A stretch of 64,000 nucleotides of DNA from Saccharophagus degradans 2-40 (GTDB lineage Bacteria > Pseudomonadota > Gammaproteobacteria > Pseudomonadales > Cellvibrionaceae): the NCBI RefSeq assembly GCF_000013665.1, contig NC_007912.1:372001-436000 (forward strand), given 5' to 3'. How positions within the stretch are numbered: position 1 is the stretch's first letter; every line of letters begins with the position of its first letter. The notes beneath the pieces are model-generated. The model ran no database searches. It saw nothing but the letters and a program-made list of their open reading frames with translations, and had not been told where the DNA came from. Below are positions 54,525-64,000 of this stretch, in pieces. The translations under genes and the position numbers were made by a program.

Positions 54525-56168
54525 CTAAACGCGAAACTGCCTTGTTATTTGTTCTAGGTTAGAAGCTAAAGTGCTAAGTTGCGTACTCACATCATTTAAT
54601 TTGTAGGCAGAGCCGGCAGTATTTTCTGTTTGTTGGCTAATTTGCTCCGCTTCTACCACTAATTCGTTAGATATTGTTTGTTGCTCGTCAGTGGCGTTGG
54701 CAATTTGCTCGTTCATCGCGTTAATAGTGTTAACGGTATCGGCAATGGTTTGCAGGCTTTGCCCTGCAAGGTTCGCTTTGGTTACCGAAGTTTCTACTGC
54801 TGCAGTGCTTTCTTGCATGGTTTGCACCGCTGCCTGCGATGCTGCTTGTAACTGGGCTAATATGCCGTTAATTTCTGCTGTAGATTCTTGTGTGCGCGAG
54901 GCTAGCCCGCGCACTTCATCGGCCACTACCGCAAAGCCTCTGCCTTGCTCACCCGCGCGCGCTGCTTCAATGGCGGCATTAAGTGCAAGTAAGTTGGTTT
55001 GCTCGGCTATGGATTTAATTACCGCAAGCACCACGTTTACGCTGGCGGTGTCTTCTTTTAGCTGGTCGATAACTTTAGATGCTTCGGCAATGCTTACCGA
55101 TAAACTTTGAATGCTGGCCACGGTGTTAGACACTATTTCGCGGCCGCGGTTGGCTTCTTCGTCGGCAATGCGTGCCGAGTGCGATGCTTCGGCAGCGTTT
55201 TGCGCAATGGTGCTTACGCTGTGACTCATCATTTCTATGCTGTTTTTAGATTCAGAAACGCTTTTATTTTGTATGGTAAGTGTTTGAGTTATTTCGCCAG
55301 AGAGCGAGCTTACATCTGTGGCTAAGTGAGCGAGTGGCGGTGCGGTTTCCACAATTTTTTGCATTACCGACTGCAGTTTATCCATAAAGGTGTTAAACCA
55401 CATTACCAAATCGCCAATTTCATCCTTTTGTAGAGTTCGCAGGCGTACAGTTAGGTCGCCGTTATCTTCGGCTATGTCTTTTAGGCGGGCTATTACTCGG
55501 TCGATACTGCGTTTAATCATACCGCTAACAAAAACGCCAACAAATATAAGCAGTAAGCTTGTGCCTACACCTATTACTATGCCGATGGTAAACACTTTGT
55601 TTGATTGGTCGTCTGCGGTTTCGAAGGCTGTGTCGAATTCTTGGCGGCGATTGTTGTAAAAAATATCCAGGCGTTCGGTGAGTTTTTCTAACGCTTTTGC
55701 CATATCTTCTGAGCGGGCAGGCAGCGTTGAGAAGTCTATTTCATTGTTAAGCATACCCGATGAAATAGAGTGAGCTTTACCGTAGTAGTCATCGAACAGG
55801 TTTTGTAGGTCGGTGAGGTCGTCGTCAAGTTTGCTGTCGATAGCCTTAGATTGGGTAATATTTTCGGCAAAGGCTTTGGCCATTTTTTTAGCGCTTTCTA
55901 TGCCTTCTGGCTCATCGGACGATACAGCAAAACTTAGGGTTTCTTGAATTTTTTCAACTCTGCCAATGTTGTCGTTGGCCAGTAAGAGCAGGGGAAACTG
56001 CTGACTTTGTGCTGATCTAACTAGATCCATTGCGCCGCTAATTAGCCACGCACTTACAAATAAATAACTAAAAAAACCTACAGCACCTACAAAGGGGATG
56101 AGCAGAATTTTTTTTCTAATGGAAAGCTGACGCAAAATATCCAACGGTGGGTCCTCAGTAACTGTCAC
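54525..56168 (-). CDS. Methyl-accepting chemotaxis protein
   Basis: A 547-residue chemoreceptor. Membrane segments (about 24-45 and 192-216) frame a helical periplasmic domain of about 145 residues. HAMP (about 217-270) and the signalling domain follow, with the hairpin tip [28 protein letters not shown]. No C-terminal CheR pentapeptide is present (ends ITRQFRV). The first start is a GTG at 56168; a TTG at 56144 preceded by GAGGA is an alternative. Ligand unknown; the PstS-like gene next door is a candidate partner. Confidence 0.92.
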   Translation of the reverse strand: MTVTEDPPLDILRQLSIRKKILLIPFVGAVGFFSYLFVSAWLISGAMDLVRSAQSQQFPLLLLANDNIGRVEKIQETLSFAVSSDEPEGIESAKKMAKAFAENITQSKAIDSKLDDDLTDLQNLFDDYYGKAHSISSGMLNNEIDFSTLPARSEDMAKALEKLTERLDIFYNNRRQEFDTAFETADDQSNKVFTIGIVIGVGTSLLLIFVGVFVSGMIKRSIDRVIARLKDIAEDNGDLTVRLRTLQKDEIGDLVMWFNTFMDKLQSVMQKIVETAPPLAHLATDVSSLSGEITQTLTIQNKSVSESKNSIEMMSHSVSTIAQNAAEASHSARIADEEANRGREIVSNTVASIQSLSVSIAEASKVIDQLKEDTASVNVVLAVIKSIAEQTNLLALNAAIEAARAGEQGRGFAVVADEVRGLASRTQESTAEINGILAQLQAASQAAVQTMQESTAAVETSVTKANLAGQSLQTIADTVNTINAMNEQIANATDEQQTISNELVVEAEQISQQTENTAGSAYKLNDVSTQLSTLASNLEQITRQFRV

Positions 56169-56327
56169 CTTTACCCGTTGTGGGTATTGTTAAAGGTAGT
56201 AATTCAAGTCTAGGACACAGCGAAATAAATGCAAAAAAAGCGGTAAAAACAGTGTTTTTATATAATCAAAGCTAAATTTTGGTGCGTTTTTAAAACCTTT
56301 CGGGCTCTTGTGTTGATTCAGGCGACG

Positions 56328-57206
56328 TTAGCTGTAGTAATCGGTAGAGCCCAATCCCAGTTCAATAACGGTGGCGTGCAGGTTCTCGAAGTCGTACTCG
56401 GTCATACCTACGTAATCTAAAACGTATTGCTTTACTTGGTGCCACTCATAATTTTCGCTTTGGCCGCCTATGGTAGCGTGACAACCACATATAAATTCCG
56501 CCATTTTTAGCACTGCTAGCAGGTTCTTTTTGCGGTTATCTGCAAATTCATCGGTGAAGATGTTTATAGGGTTGTGGTGGTCGTGAATGGCTTCGCACAA
56601 ATATTTTGGCAGGTTCCAGGCTTTGCCTACGTAGTAACCTACAACCGCGTGATTTGTGCGTATTAGTTCGTTTTCTTTTTCGGTAATAGATAGGGTTTGC
56701 TCGGCATAGCATTGCTGTATTACCGATTGGTAATCGTCGCAGCGTTTCATTAGCAGCGGAATACCACAATTGTGGAACAAGCCTAGAGTGTAGGCTTCAT
56801 CGGGGTTTTGCATACTAATTTGCTTGGCTATGACTACCGATGTTGCGGCTACCTCCATGGCGCTATCCCAGAATCGCCCCAGGGCAATGATGTCTTCATC
56901 AGCAAGCTCGCCTTTTATAGAGTGGGCGTTTACTAGGTTAACAACGGTTTTTATGCCCAGCAGGTTTACCGCTTGAGTTATAGAGGTAATGTTACTTGCG
57001 TGCTGAAAAAAAGATGAGTTAACCGTTTTTAAGATACTGCCAGACAGGCCTACATCTTGGCTAATAAGCTTAGCCACCGAGAGCACGCTGCAATTGGGGT
57101 CGAGTTGCTCCATTTGCAGGTCGACTAGTATCTGGGGTTGCGGCGGAATCGCAATGCCTTGCAGGATGGTTTTTATTTGGTCGTCGGTAAGTTGTGCTGT
57201 CATCAA
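56328..57206 (-). CDS. HDOD domain signalling protein
   Basis: A 292-residue single-domain HDOD protein: IPPQPQILVDLQMEQLDPNCSVLSVAKLISQDVGLSGSILKTVNS, then LLGIKTVVNLV and YTLGLFHNCGIPLL. HDOD proteins are related to HD phosphohydrolases but usually lack the metal residues, and take part in signalling, often tied to motility or DNA damage. It lies 159 bases upstream of the chemoreceptor gene on the same strand, which fits a motility role. Confidence 0.88.
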   Translation of the reverse strand: MMTAQLTDDQIKTILQGIAIPPQPQILVDLQMEQLDPNCSVLSVAKLISQDVGLSGSILKTVNSSFFQHASNITSITQAVNLLGIKTVVNLVNAHSIKGELADEDIIALGRFWDSAMEVAATSVVIAKQISMQNPDEAYTLGLFHNCGIPLLMKRCDDYQSVIQQCYAEQTLSITEKENELIRTNHAVVGYYVGKAWNLPKYLCEAIHDHHNPINIFTDEFADNRKKNLLAVLKMAEFICGCHATIGGQSENYEWHQVKQYVLDYVGMTEYDFENLHATVIELGLGSTDYYS

Positions 57207-57291
57207 TCGGCGCCATTATTAATGTTTAGGGGCTAGCCTAAGTTTAGACTAGCCATGATTGATGCGACCGAAAAAAGTGAAATTTGTGCTG

Positions 57292-58371
57292 CTAAATATT
57301 GGCGGTAGTGATGACCATTAGCTGTTCGTATACCGTCTTGTGCCAGTCTGGCTGCGAGCTGGCGGAGGCTGATAGGGCAAGGTCTAGGGCGCTGACAAGC
57401 TGGGTGCGCGCATCGCTTGGAATTACTGGCAGTGCGTGCTTAAGCGAGGACAGGCTCATTTTTACGCGGTCGCGGGTTACGCGATCTGGGCTTGCGCCTG
57501 CTGCTTGCTGGCTGCTTTTGGCTGCTTCTATTACCTCTAGTAGCAGCGACGAGGCGCTTTGTTTAAAGGCGTGCACTACCACGCTGTAGTGTTGTTTAGG
57601 GCTAAGAGTTAACCATTCGTTGCTAAGTGCTGGGCTCTGCCAGTAATCCGCTTGGTAGCGCATGTCTTCGAGCAGAATATCGTTTTGCAGTTGTAGCAGT
57701 AAGCGCCTGCGGTTGTTGGGTGTTTCCTCAAGGTTTTGATAGCCGTGAGTTTGGTGCGCAGAGGTAAGCTCTAAGTGGGCAATGTAGTCTTTTATGGTGC
57801 GCGTGTTTTGGTAGCCAAACAGCATGTATTCTATGGCGTAAAAACCGAGGGCGGCATCTGCTAGGTCGGTCATACCGTGCTGGTTAAGCAAAGTAGCTTT
57901 GTTAAGCGGCATGCTTATATCGTGCACAATGCCCGAGTATTGGTAATCGCCAAAGGAATCTAAATAGCCCGGCTGAATAGGGTGTGCCGCTATGCGGTAA
58001 TGGTTGTCGGCTACGGTGTTAAACAGTACCGAATTTTGCGGCTGCAGTTGCGCAAATACATTGAACTCTTGATAGGTAATAGCCGCTGTAGCCCACGCTT
58101 TTTGCGCCTGCAGTAGGGCATCTTCGCTGGGGGTGTTTAACAGCGTGGTAATTGCGCTGTTAAGTGCTTGGGTTGCACTAAGGCTTTGGTTAAGAATTTG
58201 GCTGCCGCTGGCCCACAGTGCCTGTGCACTGCCGCTTTCCGCGGGAGGAGTGGCCTCTACGGGTTCTGGTTGCACCGCGGTGGCAGGTGCTTCCGTTTTG
58301 TCACAGCCGCCCAGCACTAATAAGCCTAAGCAGGTAAGTGTCGCAACACCCTTGTGGCGAAAGCGGGTCAT
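57292..58371 (-). CDS. Imelysin-like lipoprotein (iron-related)
   Basis: A 359-residue lipoprotein: signal peptide with lipobox LGGC (Cys23), a Pro/Glu/Ala-rich linker, and an all-helical imelysin domain (about 48-355) with AQKAWATAAITYQEFNVF. The family motif GxHxxE is altered to GFYAIEYMLFG, with Tyr for the His. Imelysin proteins (IrpA, EfeO-like) act in the periplasm or outer membrane in iron uptake. Loss of the His may change or abolish metal binding. It stands alone with no visible Fur site. Confidence 0.85.
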   Translation of the reverse strand: MTRFRHKGVATLTCLGLLVLGGCDKTEAPATAVQPEPVEATPPAESGSAQALWASGSQILNQSLSATQALNSAITTLLNTPSEDALLQAQKAWATAAITYQEFNVFAQLQPQNSVLFNTVADNHYRIAAHPIQPGYLDSFGDYQYSGIVHDISMPLNKATLLNQHGMTDLADAALGFYAIEYMLFGYQNTRTIKDYIAHLELTSAHQTHGYQNLEETPNNRRRLLLQLQNDILLEDMRYQADYWQSPALSNEWLTLSPKQHYSVVVHAFKQSASSLLLEVIEAAKSSQQAAGASPDRVTRDRVKMSLSSLKHALPVIPSDARTQLVSALDLALSASASSQPDWHKTVYEQLMVITTANI

Positions 58372-58467
58372 GGTGAATCCTTATGGGGCAGCCTTTGCCC
58401 ATGGTTTATTTGTTGTGCTGGTACTTCTGTATCGCCTATTGCATCACCGAGATACGGGCGGCGCATA

Positions 58468-59124
58468 TTAATCGCGCAACGAGATAACAGGCCATTGTTG
58501 CTCTGTGGCGTGCTTTAGCAAGCGCTCGTCTGGGTCTACAGCTACTGGGTTTGCCACCCGTTCTAACAGGGGCAGGTCGTTGGCGGAATCGCTGTAAAAC
58601 CAGGCGCCATCTAGCGAGTGGCCTGTTGTACTTAGCCATTCGTTTAGCTTAACAATTTTACCCTCTTGAAAGCAGGGTATTCCCACAATCTTGCCGGTGA
58701 ACATGCTATCTATAATCTCAGGTTCGGTAGCCAGTAGGGTATCAATTCCAAGGGCGGTGGCTATAGGGCCGGTCACAAAACTGTTAGTTGCAGTGATAAT
58801 AACTAATGTATCACCTTGTTGGCGGTGCTTCTCAATAAGTTTAACCGCTTTGGGTTGCATCATTGGGGTAATAACTTGCGCCATAAATTCATTGTGCAAT
58901 TGTTTCCTTTGCGCGGAATCAAGCGGTATAAGTGCTGTCAAAGCAAACTCTTGATACGCCACTATATCTAACGTGCCGTTTTTGTAATCTTCGAAGAAGG
59001 CATCGTTGGCCTTGCCATAGGCTTTGGCGTCTACAATGCCCTTGTGAATAAGGAATTCTCCCCAGCTGTGGTCACTGTCGCCTGCTAGCAGGGTGTTGTC
59101 TAAATCAAAAAGGGCGAGTGTCAA
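58468..59124 (-). CDS. HAD-IB family phosphatase (SerB-like)
   Basis: A 218-residue HAD hydrolase. Motif I is [14 protein letters not shown] with nucleophile Asp7 and Asp9, motif [10 protein letters not shown], motif III with Lys near GKIVKLNEW, and motif [13 protein letters not shown]. It belongs to the subfamily IB group close to phosphoserine phosphatase and is often found divergent from rppH in gammaproteobacteria, as here. Its substrate is a small phosphorylated metabolite that sequence alone does not identify. Confidence 0.9.
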   Translation of the reverse strand: MTLALFDLDNTLLAGDSDHSWGEFLIHKGIVDAKAYGKANDAFFEDYKNGTLDIVAYQEFALTALIPLDSAQRKQLHNEFMAQVITPMMQPKAVKLIEKHRQQGDTLVIITATNSFVTGPIATALGIDTLLATEPEIIDSMFTGKIVGIPCFQEGKIVKLNEWLSTTGHSLDGAWFYSDSANDLPLLERVANPVAVDPDERLLKHATEQQWPVISLRD

Positions 59125-59313
59125 AAGTGTCTCCTTGCGAAAAATGGCGCAAAATGTAGTCGATCTGTAGCGATAATGGAGAAATGCTGGCGGAATGGAC
59201 GGTTATCTGGCACCTTTAATATCGATCGGCTTATTTGCCAATTGCTGTGCCTTACTATCTTATGGAACAATAAGGCCAATATTATAACAATTATTATCGC
59301 TTACGAGGTTTGT

Positions 59314-59826
59314 GTGATAGATGCAGATGGTTTTCGCCCGAATGTAGGCATTATCTTGACGGACGATCAGGGGCGATTACTCTGGGCGCGTCGCGTGGGT
59401 GGACAAGATGCTTGGCAGTTCCCGCAGGGCGGCATTAAGCACAATGAATCTCCCGAGAATGCGTTGTACCGCGAACTCGAAGAAGAAGTTGGCTTGTGTA
59501 AAGCCGATGTAGAGGTGTTAGGCGTAACGCAGGGTTGGTTGCGTTACCGCTTGCCGCGCCGTTTAGTGCGCGATAAAGAGCCAAAATGTGTTGGTCAAAA
59601 ACAAAAATGGTATTTACTGCGTTTGGTATCTAACGACTCCGCTATTCGCTTAGATGCCTCTAGCCCCGCTGAGTTTGATACTTGGAACTGGGTAAGTTAC
59701 TGGTACCCTCTGGGCAAGGTGGTGGCCTTTAAACGCGATGTGTATCGCCGTGCTTTAAAAGAGCTATCGCCTGTCTATAATCAATATTTTCTAAGCACTC
59801 TGGGTGAAGGCCGAGCTCTATGCTGA
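59314..59826 (+). CDS. rppH: RNA pyrophosphohydrolase RppH
   Basis: A 170-residue Nudix enzyme. The true start is the GTG at 59314 ([15 protein letters not shown]), with GAGG upstream. The Nudix box is [23 protein letters not shown], and WQFPQGG and KWYLLRL are typical of RppH. It removes pyrophosphate from the 5' end of mRNAs and so starts RNase E-dependent decay. It overlaps ptsP by 7 bases, the conserved order in gammaproteobacteria. Confidence 0.96.
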   Translation: MIDADGFRPNVGIILTDDQGRLLWARRVGGQDAWQFPQGGIKHNESPENALYRELEEEVGLCKADVEVLGVTQGWLRYRLPRRLVRDKEPKCVGQKQKWYLLRLVSNDSAIRLDASSPAEFDTWNWVSYWYPLGKVVAFKRDVYRRALKELSPVYNQYFLSTLGEGRALC

Positions 59827-62090
59827 ATGATTTGCGTAGTATCGTTCAAGAGGTATATGCCGCTACAGATCTAAGCTCGGTATTAGAGATTATTGTTCGC
59901 CGAGTTAAATCAGCCATGAACACCGAAGTGTGTTCGGTATACCTACGCAACGAAACTGGCGCTTACACTTTAATGGCTACCGATGGCTTAAATCGCGAAG
60001 CGGTAGGCCGCGTTACACTGGCTAAAAACGAAGGTTTGGTGGGGTTGGTTGCCGCGCGCGAAGAGCCTATAAACCTAGACGACGCCGAATCTCACCCCAA
60101 ATATCAATACTTTGCCGAAACCGGCGAAGAGCGCTTTTCTGCATTTTTAGGCACCCCAATTATTCACCAGCGTCAGGTTATGGGGGTGCTGGTAGTGCAG
60201 CAGGCGGCTAAGCGTCGCTTTGATGAAGGCGAAGAAGCATTTCTTATTACCATGTCTGCCCAGCTTGCCGGTGTGATTGCACATGCCGAGGCTACAGGTA
60301 CCTTGCGGGCAATGGGGTCTAAATCTGCGGTGCGTTTTAACGGCGTGCCGGGGGCCTCGGGTGTGGCTATTGGCGAATGTGTGGTGGTATCGCCGGTTGC
60401 CGACCTAAATGCCGTGCCTTATGCCACCTGTGACAACATAGAAGAAGAGCTGGCCTTTTTTAGCCGCAGTTTGGCGGCGGTGCGCGAAGACGTAAAGCGC
60501 TTGGGGCAGTCCTTAGAAAACCTGTTAAACAAAGAAGAGCGGGTATTGTTTGATGCTTACCTAGGTATGCTCGACGATACATCGCTGGCCCGCGAGGTAA
60601 CCGAAAAAATTAGTATGGGTTTGGCTGCGCCTTACGCGTGGAGCGAGGTGATTTTAGATCACGTTAAAACCTTCTCTGCCATGCCCGATGCCTACCTGCG
60701 CGAGCGTGCATCCGATGTGCGAGACTTGGGCAGTCGCGTATTAGCCTACCTGCAAGAAACCACGCAAAAAGAATTGGTATACCCCGAAAAAACTATATTG
60801 GTGGGTGAAGATCTCACGCCATCAATGCTTGCCGAAGTGCCGGTGGGGCAGCTGGCGGGTTTAGTGTCTGTGCGCGGTTCGAGCAACTCCCACATTGCCA
60901 TTTTGGCGCGGTCGATGGGTATTCCCACCATTATGGGGGCGGTCGATCTGCCGTTTACCAAGCTTAATGGCAGAGAAATGGTAGTCGATGGCTACCGCGG
61001 GTCGGTCTATATCGACCCAGGCGAAGCGTTGTTGCAAAGCTATCAAGCCATATTGGAAGAAGATTTACAGCTGGTTGCTGGCCTGCAGTCTATAAAAAAC
61101 CTGCCCTGCGAAACCTCAGACCACCACCGCGTTGCCCTTTGGGTAAACACTGGTCTATTGGCCGATACCATGCTTTCTATCGAGCGCGGCGCCGAAGGGG
61201 TGGGGTTGTATCGCACCGAAGTGCCTTTTATGTTGCGCGATCGCTTTCCCAGTGAGGAAGAGCAGCGCTTGGTGTACCGCGAGCAGCTAGAAGCGTTTGC
61301 GCCGCACCCAGTAACCATGCGTACACTCGATGTGGGCGGTGATAAATCTTTACCCTACTTCCCTATCGAAGAGGAAAACCCTTTCTTGGGGTGGCGCGGT
61401 ATTCGCGTAACCCTCGATCACCCAGAGATTTTTCTAGGCCAAGTGCGCGCCATGCTTAAAGCGAGTGTGGGGTTAGATAACCTGCGCATTATGCTGCCAA
61501 TGATTACCAATATTGCCGAAGTCGAAATAGCCCAAATGCTTATTCATCGCGCCTACGATGAATTACTAGAAGAGGGCTACGATGTGCAAATGCCGCCCTT
61601 GGGGGTGATGATCGAAGTGCCTGCTGCGGTGTATCAAGCAAAAGAGTTGGCGGCGCGCGTAGATTTTATTTCTGTGGGCAGTAACGATTTGACGCAATAC
61701 TTGCTGGCCGTAGACCGCAACAACCCTCGCGTCGCCGATTTGTATCATTCACTGCACCCGGCGGTGCTGCGCGCTTTGCGCAAAATTGTAAAAGATGCCC
61801 ACAGCCAAGGTGTGCCGGTAAGTATTTGTGGTGAGTTGGCCGGCGAGCCTGCCGCAGCCCTTTTGTTGGTGGCAATGGGGTATGATGTGCTCTCGATGAA
61901 CGCCACCAACCTGCTTAAGGTTAAATCGGTTGTGCGGGCTGTAACGCTCGAGCAAGCGGAAACCCTATTGGCAGAGGTGATGTCGCTGCCTGATGCCGAG
62001 TCGATTAACCGCTGCCTAGAGGCTGCATTCCGCCATGCGGGGCTCAATCGCATGTTGCGCCCAGACCTTGGCGATGACGCCAACATCTAG
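59820..62090 (+). CDS. ptsP: Phosphoenolpyruvate-protein phosphotransferase PtsP (EI-Ntr)
   Basis: A 756-residue enzyme I paralogue of the nitrogen PTS. It has an N-terminal GAF domain (about 1-160), the phospho-histidine domain with His358 in [21 protein letters not shown], and a C-terminal PEP-binding barrel ([43 protein letters not shown]). It starts the PtsP-NPr-EIIA-Ntr cascade linking nitrogen and potassium status to regulation. It is translationally coupled to rppH. Confidence 0.97.
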   Translation: MLNDLRSIVQEVYAATDLSSVLEIIVRRVKSAMNTEVCSVYLRNETGAYTLMATDGLNREAVGRVTLAKNEGLVGLVAAREEPINLDDAESHPKYQYFAETGEERFSAFLGTPIIHQRQVMGVLVVQQAAKRRFDEGEEAFLITMSAQLAGVIAHAEATGTLRAMGSKSAVRFNGVPGASGVAIGECVVVSPVADLNAVPYATCDNIEEELAFFSRSLAAVREDVKRLGQSLENLLNKEERVLFDAYLGMLDDTSLAREVTEKISMGLAAPYAWSEVILDHVKTFSAMPDAYLRERASDVRDLGSRVLAYLQETTQKELVYPEKTILVGEDLTPSMLAEVPVGQLAGLVSVRGSSNSHIAILARSMGIPTIMGAVDLPFTKLNGREMVVDGYRGSVYIDPGEALLQSYQAILEEDLQLVAGLQSIKNLPCETSDHHRVALWVNTGLLADTMLSIERGAEGVGLYRTEVPFMLRDRFPSEEEQRLVYREQLEAFAPHPVTMRTLDVGGDKSLPYFPIEEENPFLGWRGIRVTLDHPEIFLGQVRAMLKASVGLDNLRIMLPMITNIAEVEIAQMLIHRAYDELLEEGYDVQMPPLGVMIEVPAAVYQAKELAARVDFISVGSNDLTQYLLAVDRNNPRVADLYHSLHPAVLRALRKIVKDAHSQGVPVSICGELAGEPAAALLLVAMGYDVLSMNATNLLKVKSVVRAVTLEQAETLLAEVMSLPDAESINRCLEAAFRHAGLNRMLRPDLGDDANI

Positions 62091-62256
62091 TAGCCTGCGC
62101 TCACAATTTTGTAGGTGGCTGATGACGTATTGGCTACCTTAGTGGCACCCTATTTGGAACACTAGGCTATTTGTAACACAAGGTAAGGGTAAGCAGCCCG
62201 TCACTTGGCGGATTTATAATTAACCTCTTACCCACTCAATTCTTTTGGACCCATCT

Positions 62257-63081
62257 ATGAATTATCCGGATATTGATCCTATTGCGCTCTCCATTGGGGC
62301 GTTCGAACTGTTTGGCTTTGAAATTGGGCCTATTAATGTTCACTGGTACGGCATTATGTACCTGTGCGCATTTTTGGGGGCTTGGGGCTTGGGCCGCTAT
62401 CGGGCCAGCAAGCCGGGCGCTTGCCTTACCAAGGCGCAGGTGGAAGACCTTATCTTCTACGGCGCTGTAGGGGTTGTGGTGGGTGGTCGTCTTGGTTATG
62501 TGTTTTTCTACAATTTCTCTGCCTTTTTGGCTGACCCCGTTTGGTTATTTAAAGTGTGGGAGGGCGGCATGGCGTTCCACGGCGGTTTAATTGGTGTGGC
62601 AGTTGCCATGCTGTTATTCGCCCGCAAGGTAAACCGCAATTTCTTTGATGTGATGGACTTTACTGCACCCTTGGTGCCTATAGGTTTGGGCTTTGGCCGT
62701 ATAGGCAACTTTATTGGTGGCGAGCTGTGGGGCCGCGAAACAACCGTGTCTTGGGGTATGGTGTTCCCTAAGGATGAGCTTGGACTTGTGCGTCATCCAT
62801 CGCAGCTGTATCAAGCATTTTTAGAGGGCGTTGTACTGTTTGCAATTCTCTTCTGGTTTTCGGCTAAGCCGCGCCCGCGCGCAGCGGTTTCGGCACTGTT
62901 CTTAATTGTGTATGGTTGTCAGCGTTTTGCGGTTGAGTTTGTTCGCCAGCCAGATGAGCATATTCAATTCGATTTATTTGACTGGGTAACGCGCGGCCAA
63001 ATACTGTCGCTGCCAATGATTGCAGTGGGTTTAATTGTATTTGCATGGGCCTATCGCACCAAGCCTGGCGCTACTCGTTAA
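62257..63081 (+). CDS. lgt: Prolipoprotein diacylglyceryl transferase Lgt
   Basis: A 274-residue inner-membrane enzyme with about seven membrane segments. It shows the Lgt signature [15 protein letters not shown] plus HWYGIMY near the start and [12 protein letters not shown]. It transfers diacylglycerol from phosphatidylglycerol to the lipobox cysteine, the first step in maturing lipoproteins such as the xylanase and glucanase here. The ATG at 62257 fits the family; an in-frame TTG lies 12 bases earlier. thyA follows after 21 bases. Confidence 0.96.
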   Translation: MNYPDIDPIALSIGAFELFGFEIGPINVHWYGIMYLCAFLGAWGLGRYRASKPGACLTKAQVEDLIFYGAVGVVVGGRLGYVFFYNFSAFLADPVWLFKVWEGGMAFHGGLIGVAVAMLLFARKVNRNFFDVMDFTAPLVPIGLGFGRIGNFIGGELWGRETTVSWGMVFPKDELGLVRHPSQLYQAFLEGVVLFAILFWFSAKPRPRAAVSALFLIVYGCQRFAVEFVRQPDEHIQFDLFDWVTRGQILSLPMIAVGLIVFAWAYRTKPGATR

Positions 63082-63102
63082 GCATTTTTTGGGGTAAAAC
63101 AA

Positions 63103-63936
63103 GTGAAGCAATATTTAGATTTAATGCGCCATGTGCGCGATACCGGTACCAAAAAAGAAGATCGCACCGGTACTGGCACTGTGAGTGTATTTGGCTACCA
63201 AATGCGCTTCGATTTAAGTGAAGGTTTCCCGTTGGTTACCACCAAAAAGTGCCATTTAAAGTCGATTATTCACGAGCTACTTTGGTTTTTAAAGGGTGAG
63301 ACTAACACTCAATACCTTACCGATAACGGCGTGCGTATTTGGAATGAGTGGGCAACAGAAGAGGGCGATTTGGGCCCAGTTTACGGCGCACAGTGGCGCT
63401 CTTGGCCTACGCCAGATGGCGGCTCGCTCGATCAGTTTGCATTGCTAGTTGAGCAAATAAAAAATAAACCCGACTCGCGTCGCCATATTATTTCTGCGTG
63501 GAACCCAGCGTTGCTACCCGACGAGGGCGTGTCGCCACAGGATAACGTGCGCAATGGCAAAATGGCCCTGCCGCCTTGTCACACCCTGTTTCAGTTTTAC
63601 GTGGCCGACAATAAATTAAGCTGCCAGCTGTACCAGCGCAGTGCCGATATTTTCTTGGGGGTGCCCTTTAATATCGCATCCTACGCCCTGTTAACCATGA
63701 TGGTGGCGCAGGTAACGGGTTTAGAGTTGGGGGATTTTGTGCACACCTTTGGTGATGCGCATCTTTACCTGAATCACCTAGAGCAAGTTGAAACGCAGTT
63801 GGCCAGAGAGCCCTTGCCACTACCCACGATGAAAATTAACCCTGAAGTAAAAGATATTTTTAGCTTCAAATTTGAAGACTTTGAACTGGTAGATTACCAG
63901 GCTCACCCGCACATTAGTGCGCCTATATCGATATAG
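63103..63936 (+). CDS. thyA: Thymidylate synthase ThyA
   Basis: A 277-residue enzyme with a GTG start. The catalytic Cys159 is in [60 protein letters not shown] and [16 protein letters not shown] are all family blocks. It methylates dUMP to dTMP with methylenetetrahydrofolate, making dihydrofolate for the adjacent folA product. Slightly longer than the 264-residue E. coli enzyme owing to an insert near 120-150. Confidence 0.98.
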   Translation: MKQYLDLMRHVRDTGTKKEDRTGTGTVSVFGYQMRFDLSEGFPLVTTKKCHLKSIIHELLWFLKGETNTQYLTDNGVRIWNEWATEEGDLGPVYGAQWRSWPTPDGGSLDQFALLVEQIKNKPDSRRHIISAWNPALLPDEGVSPQDNVRNGKMALPPCHTLFQFYVADNKLSCQLYQRSADIFLGVPFNIASYALLTMMVAQVTGLELGDFVHTFGDAHLYLNHLEQVETQLAREPLPLPTMKINPEVKDIFSFKFEDFELVDYQAHPHISAPISI

Positions 63937-63947
63937 CAGGAAGGTAC

Positions 63948-64000
63948 ATGGAGTTAGTTATAGTTGTCGCCGCAGCTCAAAACGGCGTAATTGGTATCAA
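63948..64000 (+). CDS. folA: Dihydrofolate reductase FolA, 5' end only
   Basis: The window ends 17 codons into this gene. The start MELVIVVAAAQNGVIGI matches the N-terminus of dihydrofolate reductases, and AGGAAGG lies four bases before the ATG. It sits 11 bases after thyA, so the two genes that make and use dihydrofolate are co-transcribed. Confidence 0.85.
   Translation, partial: MELVIVVAAAQNGVIGI

Overview
The window looks like the chromosome of a marine, polysaccharide-degrading gammaproteobacterium of the Cellvibrionaceae type (Saccharophagus, Teredinibacter, Cellvibrio). The signs are a surface-anchored GH10 xylanase with a Glu-Pro linker, a GH5 glucanase with a long polyserine linker, a secreted protein with a CBM20-like domain, and a gammaproteobacterial core gene order (rppH-ptsP-lgt-thyA-folA and yggX-mutY). 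The genus is inferred from these traits; no search was run.

Layout. 0-3.5 kb: two related small secreted proteins, an NADPH-dependent FMN reductase, a small membrane protein and rlmF. 3.6-10.9 kb: a five-gene minus-strand operon coding for a MacB-type ABC system (adaptor, ATPase, FtsX-type permease) followed by its own sigma54-activating response regulator and histidine kinase. 11-17 kb: a DUF418 membrane protein, an aspartic protease, a membrane protein, a PilZ protein and a secreted propeller/starch-binding protein. 17.5-26.5 kb: an oxidase operon made of a multicopper oxidase, a tyrosinase, a LodA-like quinoprotein amine oxidase, its LodB-like flavoprotein, a His/Met-rich membrane protein and a DJ-1/PfpI protein. 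27-34.2 kb: a secreted CxxCH protein, the xylanase lipoprotein, a membrane-bound AraC regulator and the glucanase lipoprotein. 34.3-41.8 kb: a second ABC plus two-component module in a divergent layout. 41.9-48 kb: an accessory stretch with rtcB2-prfH (ribosome repair), small ORFs, a RAYT-type transposase behind a 78-bp tandem duplication, and a PAAR-nuclease effector with a YezG-like immunity gene. 48.3-48.7 kb: a dense array of small hairpins abutting tRNA-Phe. 48.8-64 kb: mostly core genes (yggX, mutY, gcvT, gcvH, two PstS-like proteins around a porin, an MCP, an HDOD protein, an imelysin-like lipoprotein, a HAD phosphatase, rppH, ptsP, lgt, thyA and the start of folA).

How the genes work together. 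The two ABC/two-component modules each carry a good sigma54 (-24/-12) promoter before the adaptor gene and dyad repeats further upstream. This fits control by the linked NtrC-type regulator, and the operator sequences differ between modules. The oxidase operon joins copper enzymes acting on phenols with an amine oxidase family that makes hydrogen peroxide, plus maturation and possible copper-supply genes. The xylanase-AraC-glucanase block looks like a small surface saccharification unit with its own membrane-bound regulator. The rtcB2-prfH and effector/immunity genes form a small conflict region between the second ABC module and tRNA-Phe.

Most notable items: the oxidase operon, the hairpin array with an inverted partial copy of the tRNA-Phe 3' end, the paired sigma54 circuits, and a 27-codon ORF with an ideal ribosome binding site in the leader of rtcB2.
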